Positions 29,635-37,945 of a DNA stretch of 64,000 nt are shown here, in pieces. The stretch is from Amphritea atlantica (lineage in GTDB: Bacteria > Pseudomonadota > Gammaproteobacteria > Pseudomonadales > Balneatricaceae). The stretch lies in assembly GCF_018860855.1 (NCBI RefSeq), contig NZ_JAHKQE010000030.1:248001-312000 (forward strand), given 5' to 3'. Made by a program: the position numbers and the translations under genes. Each line of letters opens with the position of its first letter. Position 1 is the first letter of the stretch. The notes under the pieces were generated by a model, which saw nothing but the letters and a program-made list of their open reading frames with translations, had not been told where the DNA came from and ran no database searches.

Positions 29635-30137
29635 TGGCAATTACGTTAAATAAGCTTGAGCAGTATTTGGATGAGTTGGATTTTAATTATCAGCAGAAAG
29701 ATGAGGATACACTGCTGACCGGTGCGAAGGATGAGAATGGGCAAGTCATGATTGTCATCCGCCTAATGGAAGATGGCGAATTCTTGCAAATTCGTACCGT
29801 CCAGCATCTAGACGATCTAGTCAAAGAGGCTAATGACGAAAATAGAGCAGCGCTACTCAGCTGGATGCTCTATAGAAACTATCAGACAAAACTGGGGGCG
29901 TGGGAATACGACCCGAGTGATCATGATCACCACATCAGCATTGGTTTTGGTATAGAGGACGGCGATTTAACGCTTAAGCAGTTCGCACGTATGCTCAATA
30001 CGATCACCAAAAGTTGTGAAATAATTCCTGAAATGAAGCAGGTGCTAGGTGTCGAGGCTGAGATCGATCCTAAAGAACTTAAGCGCCAAGAGCTACTCGC
30101 TCAATTGGCTGCTCTAGATGGCAATACCGGCATTTAA
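29634..30137 (+). CDS. YbjN-domain protein 1
   Basis: A 167-residue soluble protein with the YbjN fold, related to type III secretion chaperones. Characteristic stretches: LEQYLDELDFNYQ at the start, IVIRLMEDGEFLQIRT, and an LTLKQFARMLNTI helix. It has an acidic C-terminal helix (DPKELKRQELLAQLAAL). The ATG overlaps the stop of the protease gene, so the two are translationally coupled and probably made in fixed ratio. An adaptor or substrate-chaperone role is inference. Confidence 0.85.
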   Translation: MAITLNKLEQYLDELDFNYQQKDEDTLLTGAKDENGQVMIVIRLMEDGEFLQIRTVQHLDDLVKEANDENRAALLSWMLYRNYQTKLGAWEYDPSDHDHHISIGFGIEDGDLTLKQFARMLNTITKSCEIIPEMKQVLGVEAEIDPKELKRQELLAQLAALDGNTGI

Positions 30138-30156
30138 TTTGACGATTGTTTACCTA

Positions 30157-30187
30157 GGTCAAACCCGTGTGTTTGGCCTTATTTTTA
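30157..30187 (+). terminator. Possible attenuator between the two YbjN genes
   Basis: GGTCAAAC (30157-30164) pairs with GTTTGGCC (30171-30178) with one G-U, followed by TTATTTTTATAT. It could lower expression of the last two cassette genes. Confidence 0.5.
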
Positions 30188-30207
30188 TATGTTCATAGGG
30201 GATAGGT

Positions 30208-30768
30208 GTGGCAACGTCTTTTAAACAACTGGAAGCGCTTTTAGATGATATTGGTTGGAAATATAAGTCTAAGCCTAGTGACAGTGGTGGGTATATCTAT
30301 TCTGGTTTTCCAACCAAGGTATATAAGGATAAAGATGGCGACCACTACGCTACCGTTCTGTTTTCAGTGCAGGAGAACGGTGAGTTAATTAAGTTTATCG
30401 TCCCCAAGCTTTATAATTGCGTTGATCGGAATAATCGCAAGGCTTTTTTTGAAGTGGCTGTTCGTAAATCCTTCGAGAAGAAGCTCTGTTTTTATGATTA
30501 TGATCATCGAGACGGCGAAATCAGAATGATTGTTGATTTCCCGCTAGAAGATGCTTCGCTCACAAAGCAGCAGGTTATCCGTGTGGTTAAAGCCTTAATC
30601 ACGTTAATTGATACCAATGATCAGGATGTCAGAGCCGCTGTCGAAGAGGGGCGGTTACCGCTGCTTGATTACAAATCTGATTTAAGCCACGAAATATCAA
30701 AAATGAATTCCGATCAGCAGCTAGAGTTGCTAGTTGAGATTAAGCGGCGCAATCAGGGGATAAAATAG
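30208..30768 (+). CDS. YbjN-domain protein 2
   Basis: A 186-residue paralogue of the preceding protein, aligning along its length: FKQLEALLDDIGWKYKS, VLFSVQENGELIKF, ASLTKQQVIRVVKAL. It carries a ~10-residue insertion (FPTKVYKDKDGDHYA) and a different C-terminal tail. It begins with GTG after an AGGGG ribosome site and ends two bases before the membrane-protein gene. Confidence 0.83.
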   Translation: MATSFKQLEALLDDIGWKYKSKPSDSGGYIYSGFPTKVYKDKDGDHYATVLFSVQENGELIKFIVPKLYNCVDRNNRKAFFEVAVRKSFEKKLCFYDYDHRDGEIRMIVDFPLEDASLTKQQVIRVVKALITLIDTNDQDVRAAVEEGRLPLLDYKSDLSHEISKMNSDQQLELLVEIKRRNQGIK

Positions 30769-30770
30769 AA

Positions 30771-32102
30771 ATGGCTCGTGCTCCTAGAAAAAATCGTGAG
30801 TTTCGTGATTTTAAATTAGGCATTATTTTTCTCCTGTTTGTCTCTGTGATTCTGTTTGCGGTGACACTGTGGTGGATCAGTCCTGCTGATATGTTAGCGT
30901 TGATGCATTTTGATCAGTGGTCGGCGGTTGCAGACTCTCTGAACCTGATTATAGGCTTACCTATCGCATTTGCGGGGGCCTATGTAGCGATTGCGATCGC
31001 TTCGCGTACTGCCGATATCTCTGCTCGTCAGCAATCGCAAGAACTGCATACCTATTACGAGGGTTTGCACGAACAACTGATCGATAGCTATTATGCGATC
31101 ACGCAATCTGCGAATAGTTTAGTGTCCGCTTCTAACCGGTTTGAAGAGGGCTTTTATTCCTTTCTTAAGCGCGAAACGGCGGCTAAATATTCGGTGATCA
31201 ACTTCATTGATGATCAGCATAAAGCCAGTTACATCCAAGAGATTTTAGCCACCAATAAAAACGGTATTACCGATGTATTAGAAAAGCTGCACACCGATAT
31301 AAAGCAGCATATTCAACAGCTTGTAGACTCTATTGATTTGGCATTCAAATATTCATCGGTGAATGAATCGTGGAATATTTCAGTGCAAGCGCCGGGAAAG
31401 AAGATACTGCTTTTAGACGCCTATGAGCACGGATATTTTAAAGGCCAATTTATCGGCGCGGGGAGCAGTGAAAATTGGTTAGCGGATGCTAAAAATGCTG
31501 TTATGGAGCGGCTGGATCTTCAGGAGGTCAGCAACTCTTTAACCGGCTCGAATGAGAAGGTTCATCCATTATTGCCTTTCTGCTTTTACATTTCAGAGCT
31601 TAATGAGCTGAAGGAAAGCGTGGGTGCTGACCTAGGACGCTGGAGCCCTGAAGTGCTCTTGGCGGGTTATTTTTTAATGACGCACACCACACCGAATCAA
31701 TCAGGTAAGTGCTTGTATTTTAATACGGGAGCGCTGTTTTTGGTTGATCTGATTAATAACCTACCTAGCTCACAGCAGATTAAATACGCATTCTCTCACC
31801 GCTATGCTGAAACAGAGCAAATTCTTTATGGGGCCTCTGACGAAGCCAGTGAAAGCGACCTCTATAAAGCGGCGGAAGACTCATATGAAAGCCTTGGCGA
31901 TGACAGTAAAAAACTGTTTTCAATGTTATCCAAGAATATTCAGCTATCCCACTATTCGCCTCGCATTCGTAGCACACGCAAGACGATTGAGGCGGTTCTT
32001 GCTACCTACGGTCCAGACGATGAGATTCCTTTGCTGGGTATTAAGTATGAATTATTGAATACCGCTTCTGAAGATGATCGTTACGATAGCGCCAAGGTGT
32101 AG
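30771..32102 (+). CDS. Two-TM membrane protein of the AAA+/YbjN cassette
   Basis: Not recognised as a known family. The 443-residue protein has a basic N-terminus, a transmembrane helix at about residues 17-38 (LGIIFLLFVSVILFAVTLWW), a second at about 58-78 (LNLIIGLPIAFAGAYVAIAI), then a ~360-residue soluble part that starts with a long helical stretch and should be cytosolic with both termini inside. No catalytic motif is visible. Starting two bases after YbjN protein 2, it is clearly in the same operon and could anchor the soluble protease to the membrane; this is inference. Confidence 0.8.
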   Translation: MARAPRKNREFRDFKLGIIFLLFVSVILFAVTLWWISPADMLALMHFDQWSAVADSLNLIIGLPIAFAGAYVAIAIASRTADISARQQSQELHTYYEGLHEQLIDSYYAITQSANSLVSASNRFEEGFYSFLKRETAAKYSVINFIDDQHKASYIQEILATNKNGITDVLEKLHTDIKQHIQQLVDSIDLAFKYSSVNESWNISVQAPGKKILLLDAYEHGYFKGQFIGAGSSENWLADAKNAVMERLDLQEVSNSLTGSNEKVHPLLPFCFYISELNELKESVGADLGRWSPEVLLAGYFLMTHTTPNQSGKCLYFNTGALFLVDLINNLPSSQQIKYAFSHRYAETEQILYGASDEASESDLYKAAEDSYESLGDDSKKLFSMLSKNIQLSHYSPRIRSTRKTIEAVLATYGPDDEIPLLGIKYELLNTASEDDRYDSAKV

Positions 32103-32545
32103 CAACCGTTGGACAAAGGTGAGAGCTATTTTGAACCATAACCGGTGACTTTTTAAATTCTTGCGGTTTTTTAAGATCGCTTAGATGCTGAATGATTGTT
32201 GATCATTAGCAAGTCGAGCATCTAGCGAGCGCTTGAGTAGAGTGGATTTTTGTGCCGTCGTATGAAGCGAGCAGCGCACAATGCTCAGAGGGATTTGAGT
32301 CGCTTCTGTTGTTAAATTTGTTTCGATTCAGTTGCTTGGAAGTGGGTGGTTAGTCCTGTAGTCAATAACGTCATTTTGCTATTCGATTTAACCGACTCTA
32401 ATAGTTGTAAAAATATTGGCAGATAGGGCTTGCATTTAATGTTTATATTCGGATAATAGCCCTCAAGTTGTTGAGCTGAAAGGGATTTGAAGCAGGTCTC
32501 AACTTAGACAGAGTCAGTTAAATTACAGCTGAGTCTTTATGTTTT
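32103..32545. other. Noncoding region between the cassette and tRNA-Leu
   Basis: About 440 bases without a gene. A hairpin TGCTGAATGAT/ATCATTAGCA (32187-32211) has no T-run. Toward the tRNA a possible promoter is seen (listed separately). No direct repeat shared with the tRNA-Cys side was found. Confidence 0.5.
32430..32457 (+). promoter_or_regulatory. Possible promoter for tRNA-Leu/tRNA-Gly
   Basis: TTGCAT (32430-32435) and GATAAT (32452-32457) with a 16-base spacer. A separate promoter is needed here because the first tRNA operon ends in a terminator at 26201. The leader of about 80 bases is long for a tRNA operon. Confidence 0.35.
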
Positions 32546-32632
32546 GCCCGGATGATGGAATCGGTAGACATAGGAGACTTAAAATCTCCCGACTGAAAGG
32601 TCGTGCCGGTTCAAGTCCGGCTCCGGGCACCA
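32546..32632 (+). tRNA. leuZ: tRNA-Leu (TAA)
   Basis: An 87-base class II tRNA with long variable arm, acceptor GCCCGGA/TCCGGGC, anticodon TAA in ACTTAAAAT, and an encoded CCA. It is the expected third member of a glyW-cysT-leuZ operon but lies 6.4 kb from tRNA-Cys. Confidence 0.96.
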
Positions 32633-32678
32633 TTTAATGATCATTCAATGGATGAATGATTAGAGTAAAAAAAGTGAA

Positions 32679-32754
32679 GCGGAATTAGCTCAGTTGGTAG
32701 AGCGGAACCTTGCCAAGGTTCAGGTCGTCGGTTCGAGCCCGATATTCCGCTCCA
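32679..32754 (+). tRNA. tRNA-Gly (GCC), second copy
   Basis: Identical over all 76 bases to the copy at 25970, anticodon GCC, encoded CCA. The flanks are unrelated to those of the first copy. They form a short inverted repeat, AAGTGAA before and TTCACTT after the tRNA, which would extend the acceptor stem in the precursor. Confidence 0.97.
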
Positions 32755-33009
32755 GTTTCACTTGTTATTCTTCTGCATCTCTTCTTTGCTAAATCTATCT
32801 CATAGTTCTTTATGTCCAGCTGCATAGCTTAGAGCATTAAGCATTTCTATATTTTCCTCATCCTTTGTTAGTCATTTATCCTCAATACCTTGCTACGGTT
32901 ATCGATTCAAAAAAATCTAAACGCTAAGCGATCAACGTTAATGGTTACTAAAGAGAGTGCGGCGACCACCTATGCATGTGTCTGAGTGATCGCACGAGAG
33001 TCTATGTTG

Positions 33010-34017
33010 TTATTGATCGCGAAAAATTTCGAGTGTGGTATCCAGCATTCGGTTTGAAAAACCCCATTCGTTATCATACCAAGCAAAAACCTTTACCAGA
33101 CCGTCCATTACATGGGTTTGATTACTATCAAAAATAGACGACGCTGAATGGTGATTGAAATCCACCGACACCAGTGGAAGCTCATTATATTCGAGTATAT
33201 TTTTTAGGCTACCTTGGGATGCTTCTCGCATTAGTTGGTTAATCTCTTCTACCGAGGTTTTGCGGCCAGGCCTAAAGCAGAGATCCACCAGTGATACGTT
33301 TGCTGTCGGCACACGCACGGCGAGTCCTGTCAATTTGCCTTTCAGTTCAGGCATTACAATGCCAACCGCTTCAGCAGCGCCGGTACGGGTAGGGATCATC
33401 GATAGACCCGCAGCCCGTGCGCGATAGATATCATTGCTATAAACATCCAGCAGGTGTTGATCGTTTGTGTAGGCGTGAATCGTCGTCATAATACCTTCAG
33501 TAATGCCGATATTATCGTTCAACGTTTTGGCGACAGGGGCGAGGCAGTTGGTGGTGCATGAAGCGTTGGATATGACCTTGTGCTCAGGTTTGAGAATGCC
33601 GTGGTTAACGCCGTAGACAATCGTGGCGTCGGCATTTTTGGCAGGGGCCGATACTAAAACGCGCTTAGCGCCCTGATCTAGATGGACCGACGCAGTTTCT
33701 CTGCTGGTAAAGTGACCGGTACATTCATAAACGATATCAATATTCAGTTCAGCCCACGGTAGGGCGTGAGGATCCGCTTCACTGATAATTTTAATGTCAT
33801 CCCCAGCCACTCTCATTAAATCACCTTCGGCGCTGACAGGATGATTGAAGTGTCCATGTACGCTATCGAACTCAGTTAGATGTGCGTTAACTTTGCTGTC
33901 GCCGAGATCGTTAATAGCAATAATTTTAATCTGGCTATTTTTACCTGACTCGTAAAGGGCGCGAAGAATATTGCGACCTATGCGTCCATAACCATTTATC
34001 GCGACTCTGATAGGCAT
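33010..34017 (-). CDS. gap: Glyceraldehyde-3-phosphate dehydrogenase, type I
   Basis: NAD(P)-dependent GAPDH of 335 residues. It has the Rossmann motif [15 protein letters not shown], the catalytic cysteine in [29 protein letters not shown], and the C-terminal [14 protein letters not shown]. The frame opens at 34038, but the ATG at 34017 has an AAGGAG site six bases upstream and the normal family start, so I use it. Erythrose-4-phosphate dehydrogenase is a related alternative; the IPTRTGA and HAYTNDQ motifs fit GAPDH well. It is transcribed alone, leftward. Confidence 0.92.
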   Translation of the reverse strand: MPIRVAINGYGRIGRNILRALYESGKNSQIKIIAINDLGDSKVNAHLTEFDSVHGHFNHPVSAEGDLMRVAGDDIKIISEADPHALPWAELNIDIVYECTGHFTSRETASVHLDQGAKRVLVSAPAKNADATIVYGVNHGILKPEHKVISNASCTTNCLAPVAKTLNDNIGITEGIMTTIHAYTNDQHLLDVYSNDIYRARAAGLSMIPTRTGAAEAVGIVMPELKGKLTGLAVRVPTANVSLVDLCFRPGRKTSVEEINQLMREASQGSLKNILEYNELPLVSVDFNHHSASSIFDSNQTHVMDGLVKVFAWYDNEWGFSNRMLDTTLEIFRDQ

Positions 34018-34242
34018 GAGGTGCTCCTTGTGTTGCATGACTTTAGTTTCAGCATAAAACGATAATGCAATAAAGCAAAGTCTGGTAAAAATTAAACTGC
34101 GCAGAGACCTCTTATTTTGAGGTGGTGGGTCGATGGGGTCTATAAAATAGCAGGGGATTTAACTGGTCGCATTGATGCAACTGATATAAGATTAGTATCC
34201 AATATGTATTGTGTATTTTTAATATCAATGTGGCCTGAGATA

Positions 34243-35118
34243 ATGCTGACAACACAGCCTAAAACCTATGAAAAAGTATTTGAAATCGCTGATAACTTAC
34301 TGGCTGAGGGGCGCAAGCCAACGCAGCAGATGGTACGCAATGAGCTAGGCTCAGGTAGTCTTACTACCATCAATAAGGCGTTAAATGATTGGTGGCAGGG
34401 GTTAGGAAAAAGACTGTTAGAGCAAAACGCCCGTCCAGAGATACCTGAACCCGTATTTAATAGCGCTAACACCCTATGGCAGCAAGCACTGGCCTATGCC
34501 GAACATCAGTTGTCAGATCAACGACAACAATTAGAACAGCACTATCTCGAGCTAGAATCCTCACTCGAAGGGCAAAATACGGCCCACCGAGATGATCTAC
34601 GTCGCTTGCAGGACCTATCTGATAAACTAATGGCTGAAAATCAGCAAAACCTTGCGTATATTGCACAGCTGCAGAAAAAACAGCTGGAGCAGGACGAAAG
34701 AGAGATGCGTCTTGAAGCGGAAAATCGTGATCTAAAGCGTCAAATTAAAGAGTATGAGATTACTCTAGATCGGATGGAACGTTGTGGTGATGGCAATCAC
34801 CAGCAGGAATTGCTGGAGTATCAACATAAAAATCAGTACCTTGAGGGAGAGTCTTCTCGGCTGGAAAAGCACCTGCAAACGTTGCAAGATGAAAATCGTC
34901 AGCTCAGAGAGTCTCTATTTGATGTTGAGCGCAGCAGTATTAAAGAGAAACACCAGTTGGAGCAGGTAATCAGCCAACAAGATTTGCGCTATCAGGAACT
35001 TGAGCAGCGCTCCACGTCTAGTCGTCTTGAGCCGCTGCTCGAAGCTCGGTTAAAAGAAAAAGAGAGTGAAGTTGAACGGCTTCATTCCTTGCTAGAAAAC
35101 TTTAAGTTAAAGTCATAA
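34243..35118 (+). CDS. KfrA-type DNA-binding coiled-coil protein
   Basis: A protein of about 291 residues with an N-terminal KfrA_N-like domain (KVFEIADNLLAEGRKPTQQM, VRNELGSGSLTTINKALNDW) followed by some 220 residues of charged coiled coil rich in Glu, Gln, Leu and Arg. KfrA proteins of IncP-type plasmids bind DNA through the first part and multimerise through the rod. The open frame runs from 34117, but the preceding residues are not family-like; ATGs at 34204, 34228 and 34243 are possible and I chose the one next to the domain. Chromosomal copies occur, and their function is mostly unknown. Confidence 0.78.
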   Translation: MLTTQPKTYEKVFEIADNLLAEGRKPTQQMVRNELGSGSLTTINKALNDWWQGLGKRLLEQNARPEIPEPVFNSANTLWQQALAYAEHQLSDQRQQLEQHYLELESSLEGQNTAHRDDLRRLQDLSDKLMAENQQNLAYIAQLQKKQLEQDEREMRLEAENRDLKRQIKEYEITLDRMERCGDGNHQQELLEYQHKNQYLEGESSRLEKHLQTLQDENRQLRESLFDVERSSIKEKHQLEQVISQQDLRYQELEQRSTSSRLEPLLEARLKEKESEVERLHSLLENFKLKS

Positions 35119-35138
35119 TTAGTTGAATTATAGGGATT

Positions 35139-35591
35139 ATGGACACATATCTGGATAAAGGCTCCGCCTACGGAGAGATTCTGGAAGGGATCAAAAGCTG
35201 CGACCCCGACGGTTCTGTTTGCTGCACGGACGAGGTTGTTTTTAACCTGGGCAAGGTCGTCTTGGTCAAAGAAAAATTGGCGGGGATTACCCTGCAATTA
35301 GTAGATGAACAGGGTTATGCCATTCGCCAGGTGACCAGCAAAAAGCCCTCTGATGATCAGCCCAGCGATCGCCATTTAAGCACCCGCCAAGCCGCCGTTA
35401 TCCGAGCGTTGGAGAAGGTATTGATGCATTGTAAGAAGGAGGGCATTAAGCTCGTCGGCTATAGCGATGAACTCGTTGCCATGCCTGTTGTGGTGCGTTC
35501 TGATGATGTTTCGCCGGCTGTAGCCCTTGATATCGATACCCATGGTGTTTATTGCGGTGCCGATAGTATGGTTGAAAACGATAACAGTTGA
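35139..35591 (+). CDS. Hypothetical protein, 150 residues
   Basis: Not recognised. A soluble acidic protein with an AGGGA ribosome site before its ATG. It has four cysteines, two of them adjacent (SVCCTDE), and a helical central part (STRQAAVIRALEKVLMHCKK). It lies 20 bases after the KfrA-type gene and 73 before a response regulator on the same strand, so it may be part of one transcript. Confidence 0.7.
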   Translation: MDTYLDKGSAYGEILEGIKSCDPDGSVCCTDEVVFNLGKVVLVKEKLAGITLQLVDEQGYAIRQVTSKKPSDDQPSDRHLSTRQAAVIRALEKVLMHCKKEGIKLVGYSDELVAMPVVVRSDDVSPAVALDIDTHGVYCGADSMVENDNS

Positions 35592-35664
35592 CCTAATCGC
35601 TACACTCTGTCGCTTTGATGGGTATAATTACTGCACATGATAATCAAATGGATTCAGGCTATAC

Positions 35665-36330
35665 ATGAGCGCTATCACGGTATTATTGGTTGATGATCAT
35701 CCTGTTGTAAGAGCAGGGTTCCAGCGTTTATTGGATAATGATAGCCAGATCGATATCATCGCTGAGGCGAGCAGCGGCCAAGAAGCGGTCGAAAAATATC
35801 TCTCTGTCCGGCCCGATGTGGTGATTATGGATCTGTCGATGCCTACCGACAGCTCTGAAAGCGGTAGTGCGCAGGGTTATGGTGGACTCGAAGCGATCCG
35901 CGTTATTCGTGCAAAAGATCCTGAAGCCCGTGTCTTGGTGTTGACGGTCATGGAGAGTGAGCCGTTTCCAGCCCATGTTGTTCAAGCCGGCGCCTCTGGC
36001 TACCTGACTAAGCGTTGCGCGCCTGACGAGCTTATAAAAGCTGTTCATATGGTGTCAGAAGGGCATACTTACTACGCTGAAAGCATTCGAGAGATGATTA
36101 CACCCGGAGGCGGCGATTCCTGCTCGCCTTTTGCCAAACTCACGAAACGTGAATTTCAGGTTTTTTCCTGCTTGGCTCAAGGGCACTCTGCCGCTCAGGT
36201 TGCCGAAGATATGTTTCTTAGTCCTAAAACGGTACATGCCCATCGCGCCAATATTCTGCGCAAACTGGGTATCAATAACAATTCTGAGCTTGTACATCTG
36301 GCTATTCGTCATAAGATTGTAGAAGCCTGA
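35665..36330 (+). CDS. NarL/LuxR-family response regulator
   Basis: A 221-residue two-component regulator. The receiver has LLVDDHPVVRAGF with the acidic pair and the phospho-acceptor aspartate in VVIMDLSMPT; the output domain is a LuxR helix-turn-helix (LTKREFQVFSCLAQGHSAAQ, LSPKTVHAHRANILRKLG). A short serine/glycine-rich insertion (TDSSESGSAQGYGG) follows the phosphorylation site. It resembles UvrY/GacA in length, but UvrY normally lies upstream of uvrC and lacks such an insertion, so I do not assign it. No cognate kinase is adjacent. Confidence 0.9.
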   Translation: MSAITVLLVDDHPVVRAGFQRLLDNDSQIDIIAEASSGQEAVEKYLSVRPDVVIMDLSMPTDSSESGSAQGYGGLEAIRVIRAKDPEARVLVLTVMESEPFPAHVVQAGASGYLTKRCAPDELIKAVHMVSEGHTYYAESIREMITPGGGDSCSPFAKLTKREFQVFSCLAQGHSAAQVAEDMFLSPKTVHAHRANILRKLGINNNSELVHLAIRHKIVEA

Positions 36331-36412
36331 ATAATCTATTTCGGGCCGTGAATTATAGGTTGGCTTTGGGGTCAATCTAGCTTTTCATGCATGCTTATCT
36401 GAGGCCCAATCT

Positions 36413-36691
36413 ATGTATAGTCAGGATCAATCTGAGCTGATACTCGAAGCTGATTTTCTCTGGCGGGAAATAAACGTCGGAGATGAAATCTACCTTGATG
36501 CCGATTTTTATAGTGATGATCGGCGGCTGCTTTGCCGAGGTGTGCCATATCAGGTGCTTGCTAAAACGGACAAAACTTGTGGGGCTCAAGAGCTCATTGT
36601 TCAGTCATACCAAACTCAAGAACTGGTTGCTGTTTCACCATACCTAGTCTGTAGTTATGAGTGTCCAGCACAGCCTGTTTTAATCTCTTGA
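36413..36691 (+). CDS. Hypothetical protein, 92 residues
   Basis: Not recognised. A small acidic, beta-rich looking protein with a GAGG ribosome site about nine bases before the ATG. No signal peptide or membrane segment. A short hairpin AGCGTTC/GAACGCT (36714-36734) follows without a T-run. It is the last likely gene before the dif region. Confidence 0.55.
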   Translation: MYSQDQSELILEADFLWREINVGDEIYLDADFYSDDRRLLCRGVPYQVLAKTDKTCGAQELIVQSYQTQELVAVSPYLVCSYECPAQPVLIS

Positions 36692-37063
36692 ATTTCTCGT
36701 TAATCTACTCGAAAGCGTTCTTTTAGTGAACGCTCAAAGACCGGCATCAAAGCGTATTTCTATCGTATTAACACCGAATTATTACCTCTAATAACCACAC
36801 CTAAGGCTATCAAATTAGCAGAGCAGGCCGGCATCATAATGCCTGTTTTTACATTCGTCGCTGTTTGAATTCTGTGAACCATTAAAGCAAGGTTGAGCAT
36901 GTGTGCGTAGAGCGATGTTTGGCGGCAGTTAGTGCCAATAACCTCAAATTTTTCACGTAGCGCACGCTAATTCTTACTGTTTTTCTCTTTAACCAAGCTA
37001 TAGCGAAGTGAGTAATAGCAGTCTTTATAATGCCGAAATAGCGGTTATCTTTATAAATATATA

Positions 37064-37091
37064 ACTTCGTATAATGTATATTATGTTAAAT
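37064..37091 (+). other. dif: Chromosomal dif site (XerC/XerD recombination site)
   Basis: A 28-base site made of XerC arm ACTTCGTATAA (37064-37074), central TGTATA (37075-37080) and XerD arm TTATGTTAAAT (37081-37091). It matches E. coli dif at 24 of 28 positions as I recall that site; the central six bases and the XerD arm are identical and all four differences lie in the outer XerC arm. XerCD resolves chromosome dimers here with FtsK, so this marks the replication terminus. Confidence 0.93.
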
Positions 37092-37945
37092 AGGATAATT
37101 ATTTATGGTTCTGCCTGAGCGGGTCATGCTGCTTCCTCAGCGCTTTGCTCTATTTAACGTAATCTAAGTTATGGGTAGTCATCTGTATCGTTGTCGCCCG
37201 CCGAGTGGATCGTTATAACTCGGTTAAATCCGTTTGAATTGTTTGAGTGTATGCTGATGGCATTCTTGTCTTGTACTGATGCCAAAACGCATCGTGCGGA
37301 GAGGCCCGCTAAATCTTTTTTTGTGGGTAATACGTGGTTTCATGTAACTCAGCGCACGTCATATTTTAACCTCACTATTCCGTCAGCAGATGACTACCCG
37401 ACAGGTGTGTTTTCTTCCGGTGACTCAACGTAACAATTTGTATTTTTCTAAGCCTTACGGTCACCAAACTAATCTGCCCGTTTAGGGGTAATTCAATCTG
37501 GTTGAGAAACTATTGCCTAAATCGGACCAACTTCACTTAGTGCTTTCGGGAGGCATTCTGTCAATGTAAACAGAACCTGAAACGATGTGCTTATTACTTA
37601 ACTCTCAAATGCTGTCCTTAAAATCAGTCTCGAATAGTCTTCACGTTTTAGCAGCCAATCATCCTACTGATAAACTTGGATACTTGGATAAGTTTGTCGT
37701 CCAAAAATCTATCAGTCATCGCAGGGTAAATAACGAACCTCAATCGTAGAGACATTGATTGGTGATATTCGGGTTCACTGAATGAGCACCTTTGAAACTT
37801 TAATGGCTAAGCTAATGCCGATCTAATCAAGTTGCTGTTGAGATAAGCAGTCGACAGTGATGGCTATCGTTTATCTAAATATCCTTAGAATAAGGTGCTG
37901 GGCTTAAGAGCTGAAACACCGTTATTAATGCTCTTGATCCTACTT

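Noticed and set aside
26202-32545. Classical genomic island with integrase and att repeats between tRNA-Cys and tRNA-Leu
   Set aside because: No integrase gene and no duplicated tRNA 3' end at the borders; only the gene-order argument supports insertion.
33010-34017. Erythrose-4-phosphate dehydrogenase (epd) as the identity of the GAPDH-family gene
   Set aside because: The motifs around the active site and the IPTRTGA stretch fit ordinary type I GAPDH, and no pgk or fba is adjacent as in epd loci.
35665-36330. UvrY/GacA assignment for the NarL-family regulator
   Set aside because: It is 10 kb from uvrC, on the far side of the tRNA locus, and carries an insertion in the receiver; the assignment cannot be supported.
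36714-36734. Hairpin AGCGTTC/GAACGCT as a terminator
   Set aside because: No T-run follows on either strand; mentioned only as a weak structure.
37061-37079. 19-base identity with the left part of phage P1 loxP
   Set aside because: The right half does not match loxP, while the overlapping 28 bases match chromosomal dif, which shares the TATAATGTAT core. The dif reading explains the sequence fully.
37191-37433. 80-codon frame in the dif region
   Set aside because: No ribosome site, unusual composition, no family resemblance; the surrounding region looks noncoding.
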